Below are positions 54,806 to 64,000 of a stretch of 64,000 nt of DNA, in pieces. Below the pieces are notes generated by a model. It worked only from the letters and a program-made list of their open reading frames with translations, was not told where the DNA came from and made no database searches. The stretch lies in assembly GCA_016709865.1 (NCBI GenBank), contig JADJLX010000006.1, positions 248,001 through 312,000 of the forward strand, given 5' to 3'. Position 1 is the stretch's first letter, and the number at the start of each line of letters is the position of its first letter. The position numbers were made by a program, and so were the translations under genes. This DNA comes from Bacteroidales bacterium (GTDB lineage Bacteria > Bacteroidota > Bacteroidia > Bacteroidales > VadinHA17).

Positions 54806-56914
54806 ATGAAAACTAGATTCTCTTTTTGGTTTTGTATTTTGATTTTCGTCTCTTCCGTTTCACTTTCCCAGGTTCCGAGGGGATTTAATTACATGGCAAT
54901 AGCCCGAAATTTATCCGGGGAGATTCTTAAGGGAACCGACCTGAAGATCCGGATAGCAATACTTAAGTCAACTGATCCTCTTGTTTATGTATGGGAGGAA
55001 GAACATATTGTAAAAACAGACGATTTCGGACAGTTTAAACTAATTGTCGGAGATCCTGAAGCGGTATGGACTGAGCCTTCAGGAGGTGTGGAAAATTTCA
55101 CTTTAATAGATTGGAACATTCAACCTCTATATATCAGAACATCAATTTTAAATGGTGAGGTCTGGGAGGTTATGGGAGATGCTCAGCTATTTTCAGTTCC
55201 TTATTCCCTGGTATCCCAGAATTTAAGTGGTGCAAATAAGCTTAGTGTAGCTGGCACTACAACTAATATGGATGAGGTATTATTTGAGGTAAAGAACCAC
55301 CTCGATCAGACCGTCTTCGCAGTATATGGGGATGGCGTTCGAATGTATGTTGGCGACAGAACCGCAAAAGGGGCAAAAGGGGGATTTGCAATCGGAGAGT
55401 TTGGGGCAAAAGGGAAGGCAGACATACAGGAATACTTTACTATTACTCCATATGAAGCCAGAATAAACATGAATCCGCCACTGCCTGGAAAAGCTCCAAA
55501 AGGAGGCTTTGCAATCGGAGAATTCGGGGCTAAAGGATTGATTCCAACAAGCTTCATGGATGTAACTCCAAAGAATTATTTCATTGGACATGAAAGCGGC
55601 TTAAATATCAGCTCAGGCTTATATAATTCCTTTATTGGTTATCAGGCTGGATACAATACTACTACAGGAGGAAAGAACTATTTTATCGGATATAAGGCAG
55701 GATTCAGTAATACAATAGGATTCAGTAATACTTTTATCGGAGACAGTGCCGGTTATAAAAACATAAATGGATATTTCAATACATTTATTGGTAACTGGGC
55801 CGGATTTAATAATACTTCCGGAATAAAAAACCTGATTATTGGGCATCGTGCCGGATTTAATAATACTTCTGGAATTTGTAATGTCTTTTTAGGACCTGAT
55901 GCCGGAGGAAAAAATTCAACAGCATGGTATAATACATTTGTCGGTATCGGAGCCGGATACAATACCACAACGGGAGGATTCAACTCATATTATGGCATTA
56001 ATTCAGGTTATGCTATGTCGAGCGGTGTAAACAATGCTTTCTTTGGAAGCAATTCTGGTTACTGGTTCGATGGAGGGAGCGGAAATACCTTCATAGGAGC
56101 GGAATCAGGCAGAGGCGGTCCTGATAATGATCCTCCGGATGCAGCTGGTAGTAATAATACAGCACTCGGTGTTTTCACTGCAGGAGTTCTGGAAAGTGCC
56201 TCTAATAACACTATGCTAGGTGCCTATTCCGGAGCAATGCTTCGTACAGGAACAGGAAATGTTTTTCTTGGATATGGTGCAGGATTTTATGAAACTGGTA
56301 GTAATAAACTGTATATATCAAATTCACTCACAAATAGTATCATATATGGTGATTTTTCAACTGGAAATATTGGTATAGGTACTACAGCTCTGCCAAGAAG
56401 ACTTAATGTTTCAGGTGATGCAGAAATTACAGGAAATTTGGAGGCTGGATCTATTACCGGACCAGTTGATGGTGATTTAACCGGAAATGTAACCGGTAAT
56501 CTGTCAGGCAATGTTACTGGGAATGTTACCGGCGACCTGACAGGTAATGTAACCGGGAATATTAACGGAATGACAATGGGGAAAGTCTACCTGACTGCAA
56601 ATGGTAATATAGCTACAGCCTATGGTACTTATTTCACTTTATACTGGAATAAATCAACAGGGGAGATAAGCATAATAAACACTCATCCAACAGATTATTG
56701 TGATTATTGGTTTCAGACTCAAAAAGGGTCAACAACAGCCGGAAATGCAAGCGGAATTCCCGGTGCAACAACAACATCAATAATATTTGGAACAAATACA
56801 AATGGATACGGCTTCGAAATCCATTTTGGAATAGCTGATGGTCAGTTAGGATGGTGTTCAGTGTGGCTTCAGTACGCAAATGGAACTCTGGTTGGCCATT
56901 ATATCAAATATTAA
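54806..56914 (+). CDS. Repeat-rich secreted surface protein with 17-residue units
   Basis: This 702-residue protein has a signal peptide (to about residue 22) and a beta-rich N-terminal domain (VPRGFNYMAIARNLSGEILK) of a kind common in Bacteroidota surface proteins. A duplicated block KGGFAIGEFGAKG follows. From F259 about 14 tandem 17-residue units run to near residue 503, with the pattern FIGxxAGxxxTxGxxNT, as expected for a stacked beta-solenoid. A second run of four-residue (D/N)(V/L)TGN steps (about 551-585) leads to a C-terminal beta domain. It is probably an adhesin or tail-fibre-like surface protein. It ends 3 bases before a convergent gene. Confidence 0.82.
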   Translation: MKTRFSFWFCILIFVSSVSLSQVPRGFNYMAIARNLSGEILKGTDLKIRIAILKSTDPLVYVWEEEHIVKTDDFGQFKLIVGDPEAVWTEPSGGVENFTLIDWNIQPLYIRTSILNGEVWEVMGDAQLFSVPYSLVSQNLSGANKLSVAGTTTNMDEVLFEVKNHLDQTVFAVYGDGVRMYVGDRTAKGAKGGFAIGEFGAKGKADIQEYFTITPYEARINMNPPLPGKAPKGGFAIGEFGAKGLIPTSFMDVTPKNYFIGHESGLNISSGLYNSFIGYQAGYNTTTGGKNYFIGYKAGFSNTIGFSNTFIGDSAGYKNINGYFNTFIGNWAGFNNTSGIKNLIIGHRAGFNNTSGICNVFLGPDAGGKNSTAWYNTFVGIGAGYNTTTGGFNSYYGINSGYAMSSGVNNAFFGSNSGYWFDGGSGNTFIGAESGRGGPDNDPPDAAGSNNTALGVFTAGVLESASNNTMLGAYSGAMLRTGTGNVFLGYGAGFYETGSNKLYISNSLTNSIIYGDFSTGNIGIGTTALPRRLNVSGDAEITGNLEAGSITGPVDGDLTGNVTGNLSGNVTGNVTGDLTGNVTGNINGMTMGKVYLTANGNIATAYGTYFTLYWNKSTGEISIINTHPTDYCDYWFQTQKGSTTAGNASGIPGATTTSIIFGTNTNGYGFEIHFGIADGQLGWCSVWLQYANGTLVGHYIKY

Positions 56915-56917
56915 AGT

Positions 56918-57985
56918 CTATTTACTCTCTTTATACTCTTTAAGCAGCGCCTGAAAAGTCTCTTTTACAGAATAAATTTTTGTTGCCCTGAATGCGTTGG
57001 CTCCGGCAAAAGCATATCCGTGCTCAAAGTTACCCTTAAGCGCACTTATCAATGCAATTATAATACAATAGGGACTTTTTGAGATATCGCATGTCTTTAT
57101 GCACTTAAAAGGACAGACTTTAGGCTGCTTCTTACCATCTCGTACCTTGGTAATAAAATTACTGAGGATGGCCCTTCCTGGCATCCCGACCGGACTTTTA
57201 ATTATCTCTATATCGGAACTTACGGCATTAATGTATGCCTGCTTGAATTCAGGTGAAGCATCGCATTCGTCAGTTGTAACGAAGCGCGTCCCCATCTGAA
57301 CGCCGGAAGCTCCCAGATTCAATATATTATTTATGTCCTCACCGGTATAGATTCCTCCGGCAGCAATTAGCGGAATTTTTGTATTGTATTTATCTTCAAA
57401 AGTTTTCAGTTCGCTTACAATCTCAGGAACAAGCTTTTCAAGTGAATAATCCTGATCATCTATCTGTTCAACTTTAAATCCAAGATGACCTCCTGCCTTA
57501 GGTCCTTCAACGATAACAGCATCAGGAAGATAATCATAGTTTGCCTTCCACTTTTCACAGATTATCTTAGCCGCCCTGGCCGAAGAGACAATTGGTACCA
57601 GTTTGGTAACACTGTCCTTTTTCAGAAAAGATGGTAAGTCAAGCGGAAGTCCTGCTCCGGCTGTAATGATATCAACCTTTTCAGATATTGCTGTCTTGAT
57701 CATATCTGTAAAGTTGGTCATTGCCACCATTACGTTTACACCGATAACACCAATAGTCTTCTCTCTGGCTCTCCTGATCTCCTCTTTAAGTCCTAAAATA
57801 CTGGCCTCCAGATAGTCCGCAGATAATTCTTTGTATAACAATCCGAGTCCGGCACTTGAAATAACTCCTACCCCGCCTTCATTTGCAACTGCAGATGCCA
57901 GGCCTGAAAGGGAAATCCCCACTCCCATCCCGCCCTGAATAATTGGTACTGCAATTGTCAGGTTCCCGATCCTTAATCCCTTCAT
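56918..57985 (-). CDS. Nitronate monooxygenase / FabK-like flavoprotein
   Basis: This 355-residue TIM-barrel flavoprotein has the FMN-binding VEGPKAGGHLGF and IAAGGIYTGEDINNIL plus GVQMGTRFVTTDE. This pattern covers nitronate monooxygenases and the FabK-type enoyl-ACP reductases; sequence alone does not decide, and no fatty-acid genes are adjacent. A C-terminal Cys cluster (VCPFKCIKTCDISKSPYC) is present. It is divergent from the MuiA-like gene. Confidence 0.85.
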   Translation of the reverse strand: MKGLRIGNLTIAVPIIQGGMGVGISLSGLASAVANEGGVGVISSAGLGLLYKELSADYLEASILGLKEEIRRAREKTIGVIGVNVMVAMTNFTDMIKTAISEKVDIITAGAGLPLDLPSFLKKDSVTKLVPIVSSARAAKIICEKWKANYDYLPDAVIVEGPKAGGHLGFKVEQIDDQDYSLEKLVPEIVSELKTFEDKYNTKIPLIAAGGIYTGEDINNILNLGASGVQMGTRFVTTDECDASPEFKQAYINAVSSDIEIIKSPVGMPGRAILSNFITKVRDGKKQPKVCPFKCIKTCDISKSPYCIIIALISALKGNFEHGYAFAGANAFRATKIYSVKETFQALLKEYKESK

Positions 57986-58193
57986 TTTGATTTTTTTGAT
58001 ATTGCGCGAAGGTAGACATTATTAAAAGATTTATCCTATTAAATGGATTTTTAACATATATTTAAGGTTTTGAAAATGAATTTATTGCCAAATAATTCGA
58101 TCTTCTTGAAGTTTTAAAATATTACTGCCGGATAGTCGAAAAAAATCAGCCCAAAAAAATGTACCTTTAGACTCTAATTTTCAACTTATGATT

Positions 58194-59807
58194 ATGAAAA
58201 GAATAATAGCATTTTCGGTATTCACCCTTCTGATTTCATTAAACCTCACAGCGCAGACTGAAAAAGAGATAAAGGCTGAAATCAAACATGTTACGGTTTT
58301 TACCGACAGAGCACAGATTGATCACGAAACCTCTGTATCGCTTATAAGCGGGAAATCAATTCTCAAACTTCCCGGACTATCTCCATATATTGATCCCCAG
58401 AGCATTCAGGTAAAAGGATTCGGAGAATTCACTATTCTTTCAGTAAACCAGCAGAATAATTATCTCCAGAACCTTGAGGATAGTCCAGAAATTAAAAATA
58501 TAAGGAGTCAGATAGAGACACTCACTATCAAAACAGAAGATGAGAAAACAGCAATTAAGGTTCTGAATGAAAAAATAACATTCCTGAGCGCCAACAAGGC
58601 TATCCTTGTAAAAGAAACTGCATTCTCAATTGAACAGTTTAAGACACTTATGGAACTTTATACCACAAATGTTGATCAGGCGATAACAGGAATATTAAAA
58701 AAGGAAAGGCTCATAAAGGACTATGAGAAACAGATCGCAGCACTAAATCAGCAGATTGCTCAGAAACTGGGCAAGCAGCAGCTTCCATCGGGAGAGATCC
58801 TTGTAACGGTAACGGCTGAAAAACAGGTTACAGGCAGACTCACCTTCAGTTATGTCGTCTCAAATGCAGGATGGTATCCTTCATACGATATCAGAGTTGA
58901 TGACATTAAAAATCCGGTTACAATATTTTTCAAGGCAAACCTTTTTCAGAACTCAGGAGTGCAATGGAAAGATGTCAAACTAAGTTTTTCCAATGCAACA
59001 CCATGGGTGGCTGGCGATATGCCTGTCTTATATCCATGGTTCCTTGATTTTTATAATCCTGCACCACCACCTAACAGGGGTAAACTTTTAAGTGTAGCCA
59101 GAAGCGATGCTCCGGTGATGATGGAAATGGCAGCAAAAGAAGCGAAAATGGAAGACCTTGCAGAAGCAGTTCCGGTTGCAGTGGAAAAACAGATAGGTGA
59201 AACTTCAGTAACATTTGATATTGCAACTCCATACACAATACCTTCCGATGGAAAAGTACAGACTGTTGAAATACAGCGAATCACCGCCCCTGCTGACTAT
59301 AAGTACGTTACTCTTCCTAAACTTTCACAGCTTGCATACCTTACGGCTAATATTACCGACTGGGCCAAGCTTAGTCTTCAGAGCGGTGAAGCAACACTCT
59401 ATTTTGAAAATTCATTTGTTGGAAAATCTTATCTGAATGTCAATCAGCTTACAGACACTTTGACAGTTTCACTTGGAACAGATAACAGCATTCTGGTCAA
59501 AAGAGAAAAGAGGAAAGATTTCACAAGCAAGAAAATTATCGGATCGAATAAAACCGAGACATACTCTTTCCTTATAACAATCAGGAACAACAAATCCAAT
59601 AGTGTAAAGATCACACTTAATGACCAGATTCCGGTCTCTTCGAACAGCGGGATAACAGTGGAAGCCCTTGAATTATCGTCGGGTAAACATAATACTCAAA
59701 CCGGAGAGATAAAATGGGACCTTGAGATTAAACCGCAGGAATCCCGGCAATTAGTGCTGACATATTCAGTGAAATATCCAAAGGACAAAACTGTTATCCT
59801 TGAGTAA
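58194..59807 (+). CDS. MuiA-family (DUF4139/DUF4140) protein
   Basis: From the ATG at 58194 the protein has 537 residues (an ATG two codons earlier, at 58188, is equally possible). A signal peptide ends near LTAQ. DUF4140 (about 25-125, HVTVFTDRAQIDHE) is followed by a coiled coil (about 95-185) and DUF4139 (about 195-535), with FSYVVSNAGWYPSYDIRVD and WDLEIKPQESRQLVLTYSV. The family was named for a mucoidy inhibitor; biochemical function is unknown. It is followed by yccF 17 bases later. Confidence 0.9.
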   Translation: MKRIIAFSVFTLLISLNLTAQTEKEIKAEIKHVTVFTDRAQIDHETSVSLISGKSILKLPGLSPYIDPQSIQVKGFGEFTILSVNQQNNYLQNLEDSPEIKNIRSQIETLTIKTEDEKTAIKVLNEKITFLSANKAILVKETAFSIEQFKTLMELYTTNVDQAITGILKKERLIKDYEKQIAALNQQIAQKLGKQQLPSGEILVTVTAEKQVTGRLTFSYVVSNAGWYPSYDIRVDDIKNPVTIFFKANLFQNSGVQWKDVKLSFSNATPWVAGDMPVLYPWFLDFYNPAPPPNRGKLLSVARSDAPVMMEMAAKEAKMEDLAEAVPVAVEKQIGETSVTFDIATPYTIPSDGKVQTVEIQRITAPADYKYVTLPKLSQLAYLTANITDWAKLSLQSGEATLYFENSFVGKSYLNVNQLTDTLTVSLGTDNSILVKREKRKDFTSKKIIGSNKTETYSFLITIRNNKSNSVKITLNDQIPVSSNSGITVEALELSSGKHNTQTGEIKWDLEIKPQESRQLVLTYSVKYPKDKTVILE

Positions 59808-59824
59808 CAATTAAAAGTAAAACT

Positions 59825-60202
59825 ATGAGTCTCCTGGGTAATCTCATCTGGCTGATATTCGGAGGAATTGTTATCGCTGTTGAATATTTCATCGGAAGCA
59901 TTATTCTGATGATTACTATTGTTGGTATCCCATTCGGTATCCAGACGCTTAAAATGGCTGCTTTGGCAATATGGCCCTTCGGTAGAGATACACGTGTCCA
60001 CGACAGGGCATCAGGCTGCCTGTACATACTTATGAATATTATCTGGCTGCTCTCCGGGGGATTGTGGATTGCATTGACTCATGCAATATTCGGATTGATT
60101 CTTTGCATAACAATAATCGGAATACCATTTGGCCTTCAGCACTTTAAACTGACAGCCATTGCCCTTAGTCCGTTCGGAAGGGACATTGTTAATATAAGAT
60201 AG
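59825..60202 (+). CDS. YccF domain membrane protein
   Basis: This 125-residue inner-membrane protein consists of two copies of the YccF unit: VGIPFGIQTLKMAALAIWPF and IGIPFGLQHFKLTAIALSPF, each with FGRD after it. Function is unknown. It lies 17 bases after the MuiA-like gene and 10 bases before thiL, so the three share a transcript. Confidence 0.92.
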   Translation: MSLLGNLIWLIFGGIVIAVEYFIGSIILMITIVGIPFGIQTLKMAALAIWPFGRDTRVHDRASGCLYILMNIIWLLSGGLWIALTHAIFGLILCITIIGIPFGLQHFKLTAIALSPFGRDIVNIR

Positions 60203-60212
60203 ATGATGTATT

Positions 60213-61244
60213 ATGGAGAATAAAGGAACACCAATCGGGGATTTGGGAAAATTCGGACTGATATTTCATATTGCCGGATCTGCAAGGAAGAAGAATAAAA
60301 CAACAATAACCGGTATTGGCGATGACTCGGCTGTTATAGATTCCGGGAATAATCTTACGCTGGTATCGACCGATCTGTTTCTTGAAGGTATACATTTCAA
60401 CCTGATCTATACTCCGCTTAAGCATCTGGGATATAAAGCAGTACTTAGAGGCATCTCAGATATTTATGCTATGAACGGTACTCCCGGACAGATACTTATC
60501 TCACTTGGAATAAGTTCGAGATTTACTGTCGAGCAGATAGATGAACTCTACGAAGGGATAAACCTCGCATGCGAAAAGTATAAAGTTGATCTGGCAGGCG
60601 GAGACACTACAAGTTCTCTTACCGGACTAACCATAGGCATAACTGCAACCGGTACTGTCAGTAAGGATAAAATTATTAAAAGAAGCGGAGCCAGACCTAA
60701 TGATCTCATATGTGTAACTGGCGATTTCGGAGCATCTTATATGGGTCTTCAACTGCTCGAAAGGGAGCGGAAGCTCTTTGAAAAGGAAAAAGTTGCCCAG
60801 CCTGATTTTTCAGGATTTGAGTATGCAGTCGGGAGACAGCTTAAACCTGAGTTTCCTGTATCGGTACTTGAAGAACTGAAAAAACAAGAGATCCTGCCTA
60901 CTTCAATGATAGATGTTTCAGATGGACTAGCCTCTGATCTGATACATATTTGTAAGTTATCAGGTACCGGCTGCAGAATATTTGCCGGTAAAATTCCTAT
61001 TGATTACGAAACAAGCAAAATTGCTGAAGAGTTTAATATTGATCCAATTATACCTGCTCTTAACGGCGGCGAAGATTATGAACTCCTGTTTACGGTTCCG
61101 CTTGAAATGTTTGAGAAGATAAAACTTTTAGAATCCGTAAAGATTATTGGTCACATAACACCATCGGGATCAGGCAATTATCTTGTCGGCGAAGGAGGTT
61201 CGGAAATAGAACTCTCAGCCCAGGGCTGGATAAAATCAAAATAA
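60213..61244 (+). CDS. thiL: Thiamine-monophosphate kinase
   Basis: This 343-residue enzyme phosphorylates thiamine phosphate to the active cofactor. GIGDDSAVID near residue 34, LVSTDLFLEGIHF, the acidic DLAGGDTTSS and a late NGGEDYELLFTV are typical. No thiamine riboswitch is visible upstream. It is the last gene of the MuiA-YccF-thiL unit and ends at a shared terminator with lpxA. Confidence 0.96.
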   Translation: MENKGTPIGDLGKFGLIFHIAGSARKKNKTTITGIGDDSAVIDSGNNLTLVSTDLFLEGIHFNLIYTPLKHLGYKAVLRGISDIYAMNGTPGQILISLGISSRFTVEQIDELYEGINLACEKYKVDLAGGDTTSSLTGLTIGITATGTVSKDKIIKRSGARPNDLICVTGDFGASYMGLQLLERERKLFEKEKVAQPDFSGFEYAVGRQLKPEFPVSVLEELKKQEILPTSMIDVSDGLASDLIHICKLSGTGCRIFAGKIPIDYETSKIAEEFNIDPIIPALNGGEDYELLFTVPLEMFEKIKLLESVKIIGHITPSGSGNYLVGEGGSEIELSAQGWIKSK

Positions 61245-61265
61245 AAAAGGGCCTATCTGGCCCTT
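61243..61265. terminator. Shared terminator of thiL and lpxA
   Basis: A perfect 7-base stem AAGGGCC/GGCCCTT with a 5-base loop spans both gene ends and includes the lpxA stop codon. On the minus strand it is followed by TTTTAT, giving a proper terminator for lpxA; on the plus side there is no T-run. Confidence 0.8.
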
Positions 61266-62026
61266 ATGATTCCCCGTTCTGATTTCCTTATGAATTCAAG
61301 AATATAATCTCTGTCGGGCGACGGCTGAAATACTTTCTCAACATGTTCCAGCGCCTGCGATATATTCATGCCATTCTGATAAATTGCACGATAAATATTG
61401 TGGATCTCATCAATTCTTTCTTTTTCGAAGCCTCTTCTTGTAAGTCCTACAGAGTTCAGTCCCATATATGAAAGCGGTTCACGATCAGCTTTTATGAAAG
61501 GAGGAACATCTGTTCTTATTTTTGATCCCCCTCCCACCATAACATGGGCACCAATCCGGGCAAACTGGTGAACAAGCGTGCCACCGCTGAGTATTGCCCA
61601 ATCATCGACTTTAACTTCACCGGCTAATCCTGTTGTATTACCAATTATACAATTATTGCCGATTGAGCAGTCGTGACCAACATGTGAATATGCCATCAGA
61701 AGACATCCGCTTCCGACTACAGTCTTTCCTACAGCAGCAGTTCCCCTGTTGACAGTAACCCCTTCTCTGATAGTAGTATTATCGCCAATTTCAGCAGTGG
61801 AGTCTTCACCCCTGAACTTGAGGTCCTGAGGAATTCCCGAAACAACTGCAGATGGGAAAATCCTGCATTTCTTTCCAATTCTGGCTCCATCCATAATAGT
61901 TGAATTGGGGCCAACCCATGTTTCATCGCCGATTACAACGTTAGCCGCAATATATGCGAATGGTTCTACAACAACATCTTTACCCAGCCTGGCATCGGGA
62001 TGAACAAAAGCCAAATGTGATATCAT
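61253..62026 (-). CDS. lpxA: UDP-N-acetylglucosamine acyltransferase
   Basis: This 257-residue enzyme adds the first acyl chain in lipid A synthesis. Hexapeptide repeats run through residues 5-180 (VVGSGCLLMAYSHVGHDCSI, with the catalytic His in HVGH), followed by a helical C-terminus. It lies 7 bases after lpxC-fabZ. Confidence 0.97.
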   Translation of the reverse strand: MISHLAFVHPDARLGKDVVVEPFAYIAANVVIGDETWVGPNSTIMDGARIGKKCRIFPSAVVSGIPQDLKFRGEDSTAEIGDNTTIREGVTVNRGTAAVGKTVVGSGCLLMAYSHVGHDCSIGNNCIIGNTTGLAGEVKVDDWAILSGGTLVHQFARIGAHVMVGGGSKIRTDVPPFIKADREPLSYMGLNSVGLTRRGFEKERIDEIHNIYRAIYQNGMNISQALEHVEKVFQPSPDRDYILEFIRKSERGIIRAR

Positions 62027-62033
62027 TAACCTG

Positions 62034-63428
62034 TTATTTATTTTTTACTACCTGTGCTGTCATTTCACCTTCGAGTACAAGCTTATTTCCAACAAAAGCC
62101 TGGCCGAACATAGTCACAATACCTCGTCTGATAACATCAGCAAGTTCCATTTTTAATATTACAGTATCGCCCGGAACAACCTTCTGTTTGAACTTAAGCT
62201 TATCGATCTTTAAGAAATAAGTTGAATATCTTTCCGGTTCTTCCACAGTACTTAGTACCAGCAATCCGCCGGTCTGTGCAAGTGCTTCAACGAGCAGGAC
62301 TCCCGGCATAACTGGTTCTTCAGGGAAATGACCCTGAAAAAATGCTTCGTTGAATGTTACATTTTTTATTCCGACAATAGAAGATTCATCGAGAGCAATA
62401 ACTTTATCAACAAGTAAAAACGGGAACCTGTGCGGCAGACGTTTTTTGATCTCCTCAACAGTAAAAACCGGTGGCTGCGAAGGATCATAAACAGGGATCT
62501 CACGCTTCGAAGCAGCTTTCTTCATCTCCTGTCGCATAATCTTGGCCAGACGGGTATTGGCATGATGGCCGGGACGGGTTGCAACTATCTTTCCTTTTAT
62601 AGGATGCCCGACCAGTGCTATATCGCCCATAATATCGAGAAGTTTATGACGGGCCGGCTCATTAGGATAACGTAGTTCAGTATTATTGAGAACACCTGCT
62701 ACGTGCGTGTTTATTCCCGGACGGTTAAAGAGTTTAGCAATACGGTCTATCTCAGACTGCTCAACCTCTTTTTCCAGGATCACAATTGCGTTGTCGAGAT
62801 CTCCTCCCTTGATGAGTCCCATATTAAAAAGCGGCTCAAGCTCATGAAAGAAAACAAATGTACGGCTGTTGGCAATCTTCTTTTCAAAATCATCTATTGA
62901 ATCAAGGATTGCATACTGGTTGCCAAGAATCTTCGAATTATAATCAATAAGTACATTTATGCTGAAATGATCGTCAGGATAAACAATAAGGTCAACACCA
63001 TGCTCCTCATCGGAGAAAGTAATTTTCTGCTTAACAACGAAATAGTTTCTGTCCTCTTTCAGTTCAACTATACCAGCTTCGTTTATTGCTTCAACAAATT
63101 TTAATGAAGATCCTCCCATAATAGGTGCTTCAGGACCATTCATTTCGATCAGAGCATTATCTACCCTCAAACCGTTAAATGCAGCAAGAACATGTTCGAT
63201 TGTTGAAACGGAGGCATTGTTATGAACGAGAGTTGTTCCCCTGGAAGTATCTGTAACATGCTCAGCAAGTGCATCTATAACAGGCTTCCCGGGAAGATCC
63301 GTTCTGCAGAATTTATATCCATGATTAGCCGGAGCAGGTTTGAATGTTATTGTAACGTTTATACCGGTATGTAACCCTTTTCCGGTGAGGCTTATTTCCC
63401 TGGCAAGGGTCCTTTGTTTTTCACTCAT
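62034..63428 (-). CDS. lpxC-fabZ: Bifunctional LpxC deacetylase / FabZ dehydratase
   Basis: This 464-residue fusion joins two enzymes. LpxC (about 1-305) has the zinc ligands in TIEHVLAAF and in HKLLDIMGDIALVGHP, and the late His in PGHHANTRLAK. FabZ (about 320-464) has FFQGHFPEEPVMPGVLLVEA with the catalytic His and Glu. The fusion is a well-known trait of Bacteroidota; it ties lipid A commitment to fatty-acid elongation. It lies between lpxD and lpxA. Confidence 0.98.
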   Translation of the reverse strand: MSEKQRTLAREISLTGKGLHTGINVTITFKPAPANHGYKFCRTDLPGKPVIDALAEHVTDTSRGTTLVHNNASVSTIEHVLAAFNGLRVDNALIEMNGPEAPIMGGSSLKFVEAINEAGIVELKEDRNYFVVKQKITFSDEEHGVDLIVYPDDHFSINVLIDYNSKILGNQYAILDSIDDFEKKIANSRTFVFFHELEPLFNMGLIKGGDLDNAIVILEKEVEQSEIDRIAKLFNRPGINTHVAGVLNNTELRYPNEPARHKLLDIMGDIALVGHPIKGKIVATRPGHHANTRLAKIMRQEMKKAASKREIPVYDPSQPPVFTVEEIKKRLPHRFPFLLVDKVIALDESSIVGIKNVTFNEAFFQGHFPEEPVMPGVLLVEALAQTGGLLVLSTVEEPERYSTYFLKIDKLKFKQKVVPGDTVILKMELADVIRRGIVTMFGQAFVGNKLVLEGEMTAQVVKNK

Positions 63429-63549
63429 CAGTGGTAGAAATTAATTTAGATTCCGGGTACAAAAAAAATAAAAATAATTCGAACAATCCAGAAAATTCTT
63501 CATTAACTAAATTTAATCCAACATATTCTGTTTCGAATCTGATGTAAAA

Positions 63550-64000
63550 CTACTTCTTTTTCAATGAATCCACCTCTTTTTCAAGGGTATCAACCTTTAT
63601 TTTGAGTTCAGGTAAATATTTAAAGATCACTGAAGATTTGAGAAACTGTTTGACATCAATTGCAGGGGAACCTAAAATGGTAGTATTCTCTGTTTTTATA
63701 TTTCCTGCTATACCTGCCTGTCCTCCAGCTTTGGTTCCGTCAGCTATCCTGCTGTGTCCTGCCACTGCAACCTGTCCTCCGAACATGCAGTTTTTTCCAA
63801 CCTTTACTGATCCGGCAAAGCCCGACTGAGCAGCAATTACTGTATTCTGGCCTATTTCAACATTGTGCGCAATCTGGATAAGATTATCAAGCTTTACACC
63901 ATTCCTGATAATTGTTGAACCCATGGTTGCACGATCAACAGTGACATTCGCCCCAATCTCAACATCATCTTCGATTATAACATTCCCGATCTGAGGTATT
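63550..64000 (-). CDS. lpxD: UDP-3-O-acylglucosamine N-acyltransferase (partial, N-terminus outside window)
   Basis: The minus-strand frame is open from the window edge to 63550, giving about 150 residues of the C-terminal part. [20 protein letters not shown] and [19 protein letters not shown] lead into hexapeptide repeats ([20 protein letters not shown] with the conserved His), followed by a coiled C-terminus. LpxD adds the second acyl chain to lipid A. An ATG at 63924 lies inside this domain and is not the start. A gap of 121 bases separates it from lpxC. Confidence 0.95.
   Translation of the reverse strand, partial: IPQIGNVIIEDDVEIGANVTVDRATMGSTIIRNGVKLDNLIQIAHNVEIGQNTVIAAQSGFAGSVKVGKNCMFGGQVAVAGHSRIADGTKAGGQAGIAGNIKTENTTILGSPAIDVKQFLKSSVIFKYLPELKIKVDTLEKEVDSLKKK

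Noticed and set aside
54806..56914. Prophage tail fibre
   Set aside because: No phage genes are nearby, and the protein has a signal peptide and a Bacteroidota surface-protein N-terminus.
60100..60212. Thiamine (TPP) riboswitch before thiL
   Set aside because: The gap to yccF is only 10 bases and no thi-box pattern is seen in the area.

Overview
The window looks like a chromosomal stretch of a member of the Bacteroidota, most likely an uncultured Bacteroidales-type organism recovered from a metagenome. The evidence is the bifunctional lpxC-fabZ gene, the IPExxxVDY-type protein next to rnc, a GSCFA protein, DUF5916 and MuiA-type (DUF4139) proteins, a small protein carrying a type IX secretion sorting domain, the sufBCDSE operon, TonB receptors with a carboxypeptidase-like N-terminus, and promoters of the TTTG-N20-TAnnTTTG kind. 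A block of about 490 bases at 10983-11475 is homopolymer noise and marks a bad join or filled gap.

Region 1-15018 (all minus strand) is accessory. It starts with two tandem DUF5916 outer-membrane-type paralogs, the first cut by the window edge. A long tightly packed operon follows, read from 15018 downwards: DUF1080 lipoprotein, Tat-exported Gfo/Idh/MocA oxidoreductase, URO-D-family protein, [noise block], sugar MFS porter, GH53 endo-galactanase, GH2 lipoprotein, then a LytS-type kinase and LytTR regulator. It reads as a beta-1,4-galactan utilisation locus without a SusC/SusD pair, combined with 3-keto-sugar-type enzymes.

Region 15218-36747 is mostly housekeeping: a large unrecognised membrane protein with EF-hand-like and Cys-rich segments, tRNA-Arg(CCG), leuS, an M23 peptidase, purN, acpP-fabF-rnc, an IPExxxVDY protein, a membrane protein, an RprX/RprY-like two-component pair, lepA, groEL-groES, secG, a TPR-like protein, lptE, a sigma-54 activator, kdsB and a tiny T9SS-CTD protein.

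Region 36914-54591 holds a MerR-type regulator whose B12-binding region has lost its usual cobalamin-binding residues, a TonB receptor with a partner lipoprotein, GSCFA and alpha/beta-hydrolase genes, two ECF sigma factors (one in a three-gene operon with a membrane anti-sigma-like protein and a doubly anchored lipoprotein), a frameshifted queG, the suf operon, and a NhaD-type antiporter. Region 54806-64000 holds a repeat-rich surface protein built of 17-residue units, a nitronate monooxygenase-like protein, a MuiA-like protein, YccF, thiL, and the lipid A genes lpxA, lpxC-fabZ and lpxD (cut by the window end).

The most striking non-coding signal is a set of five unrelated-looking intergenic repeats at 20452, 30251, 42028, 51291 and 54579. 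All are built from 7-base units, all sit at or near the 3' end of a gene, and three are paired with an inverse-complement arm. The best candidates for undescribed biology are these heptad repeats, the galactan/keto-sugar/URO-D operon with its own LytS-LytTR pair, the orphan 743-residue membrane protein, and the sigma/anti-sigma/doubly anchored lipoprotein operon.
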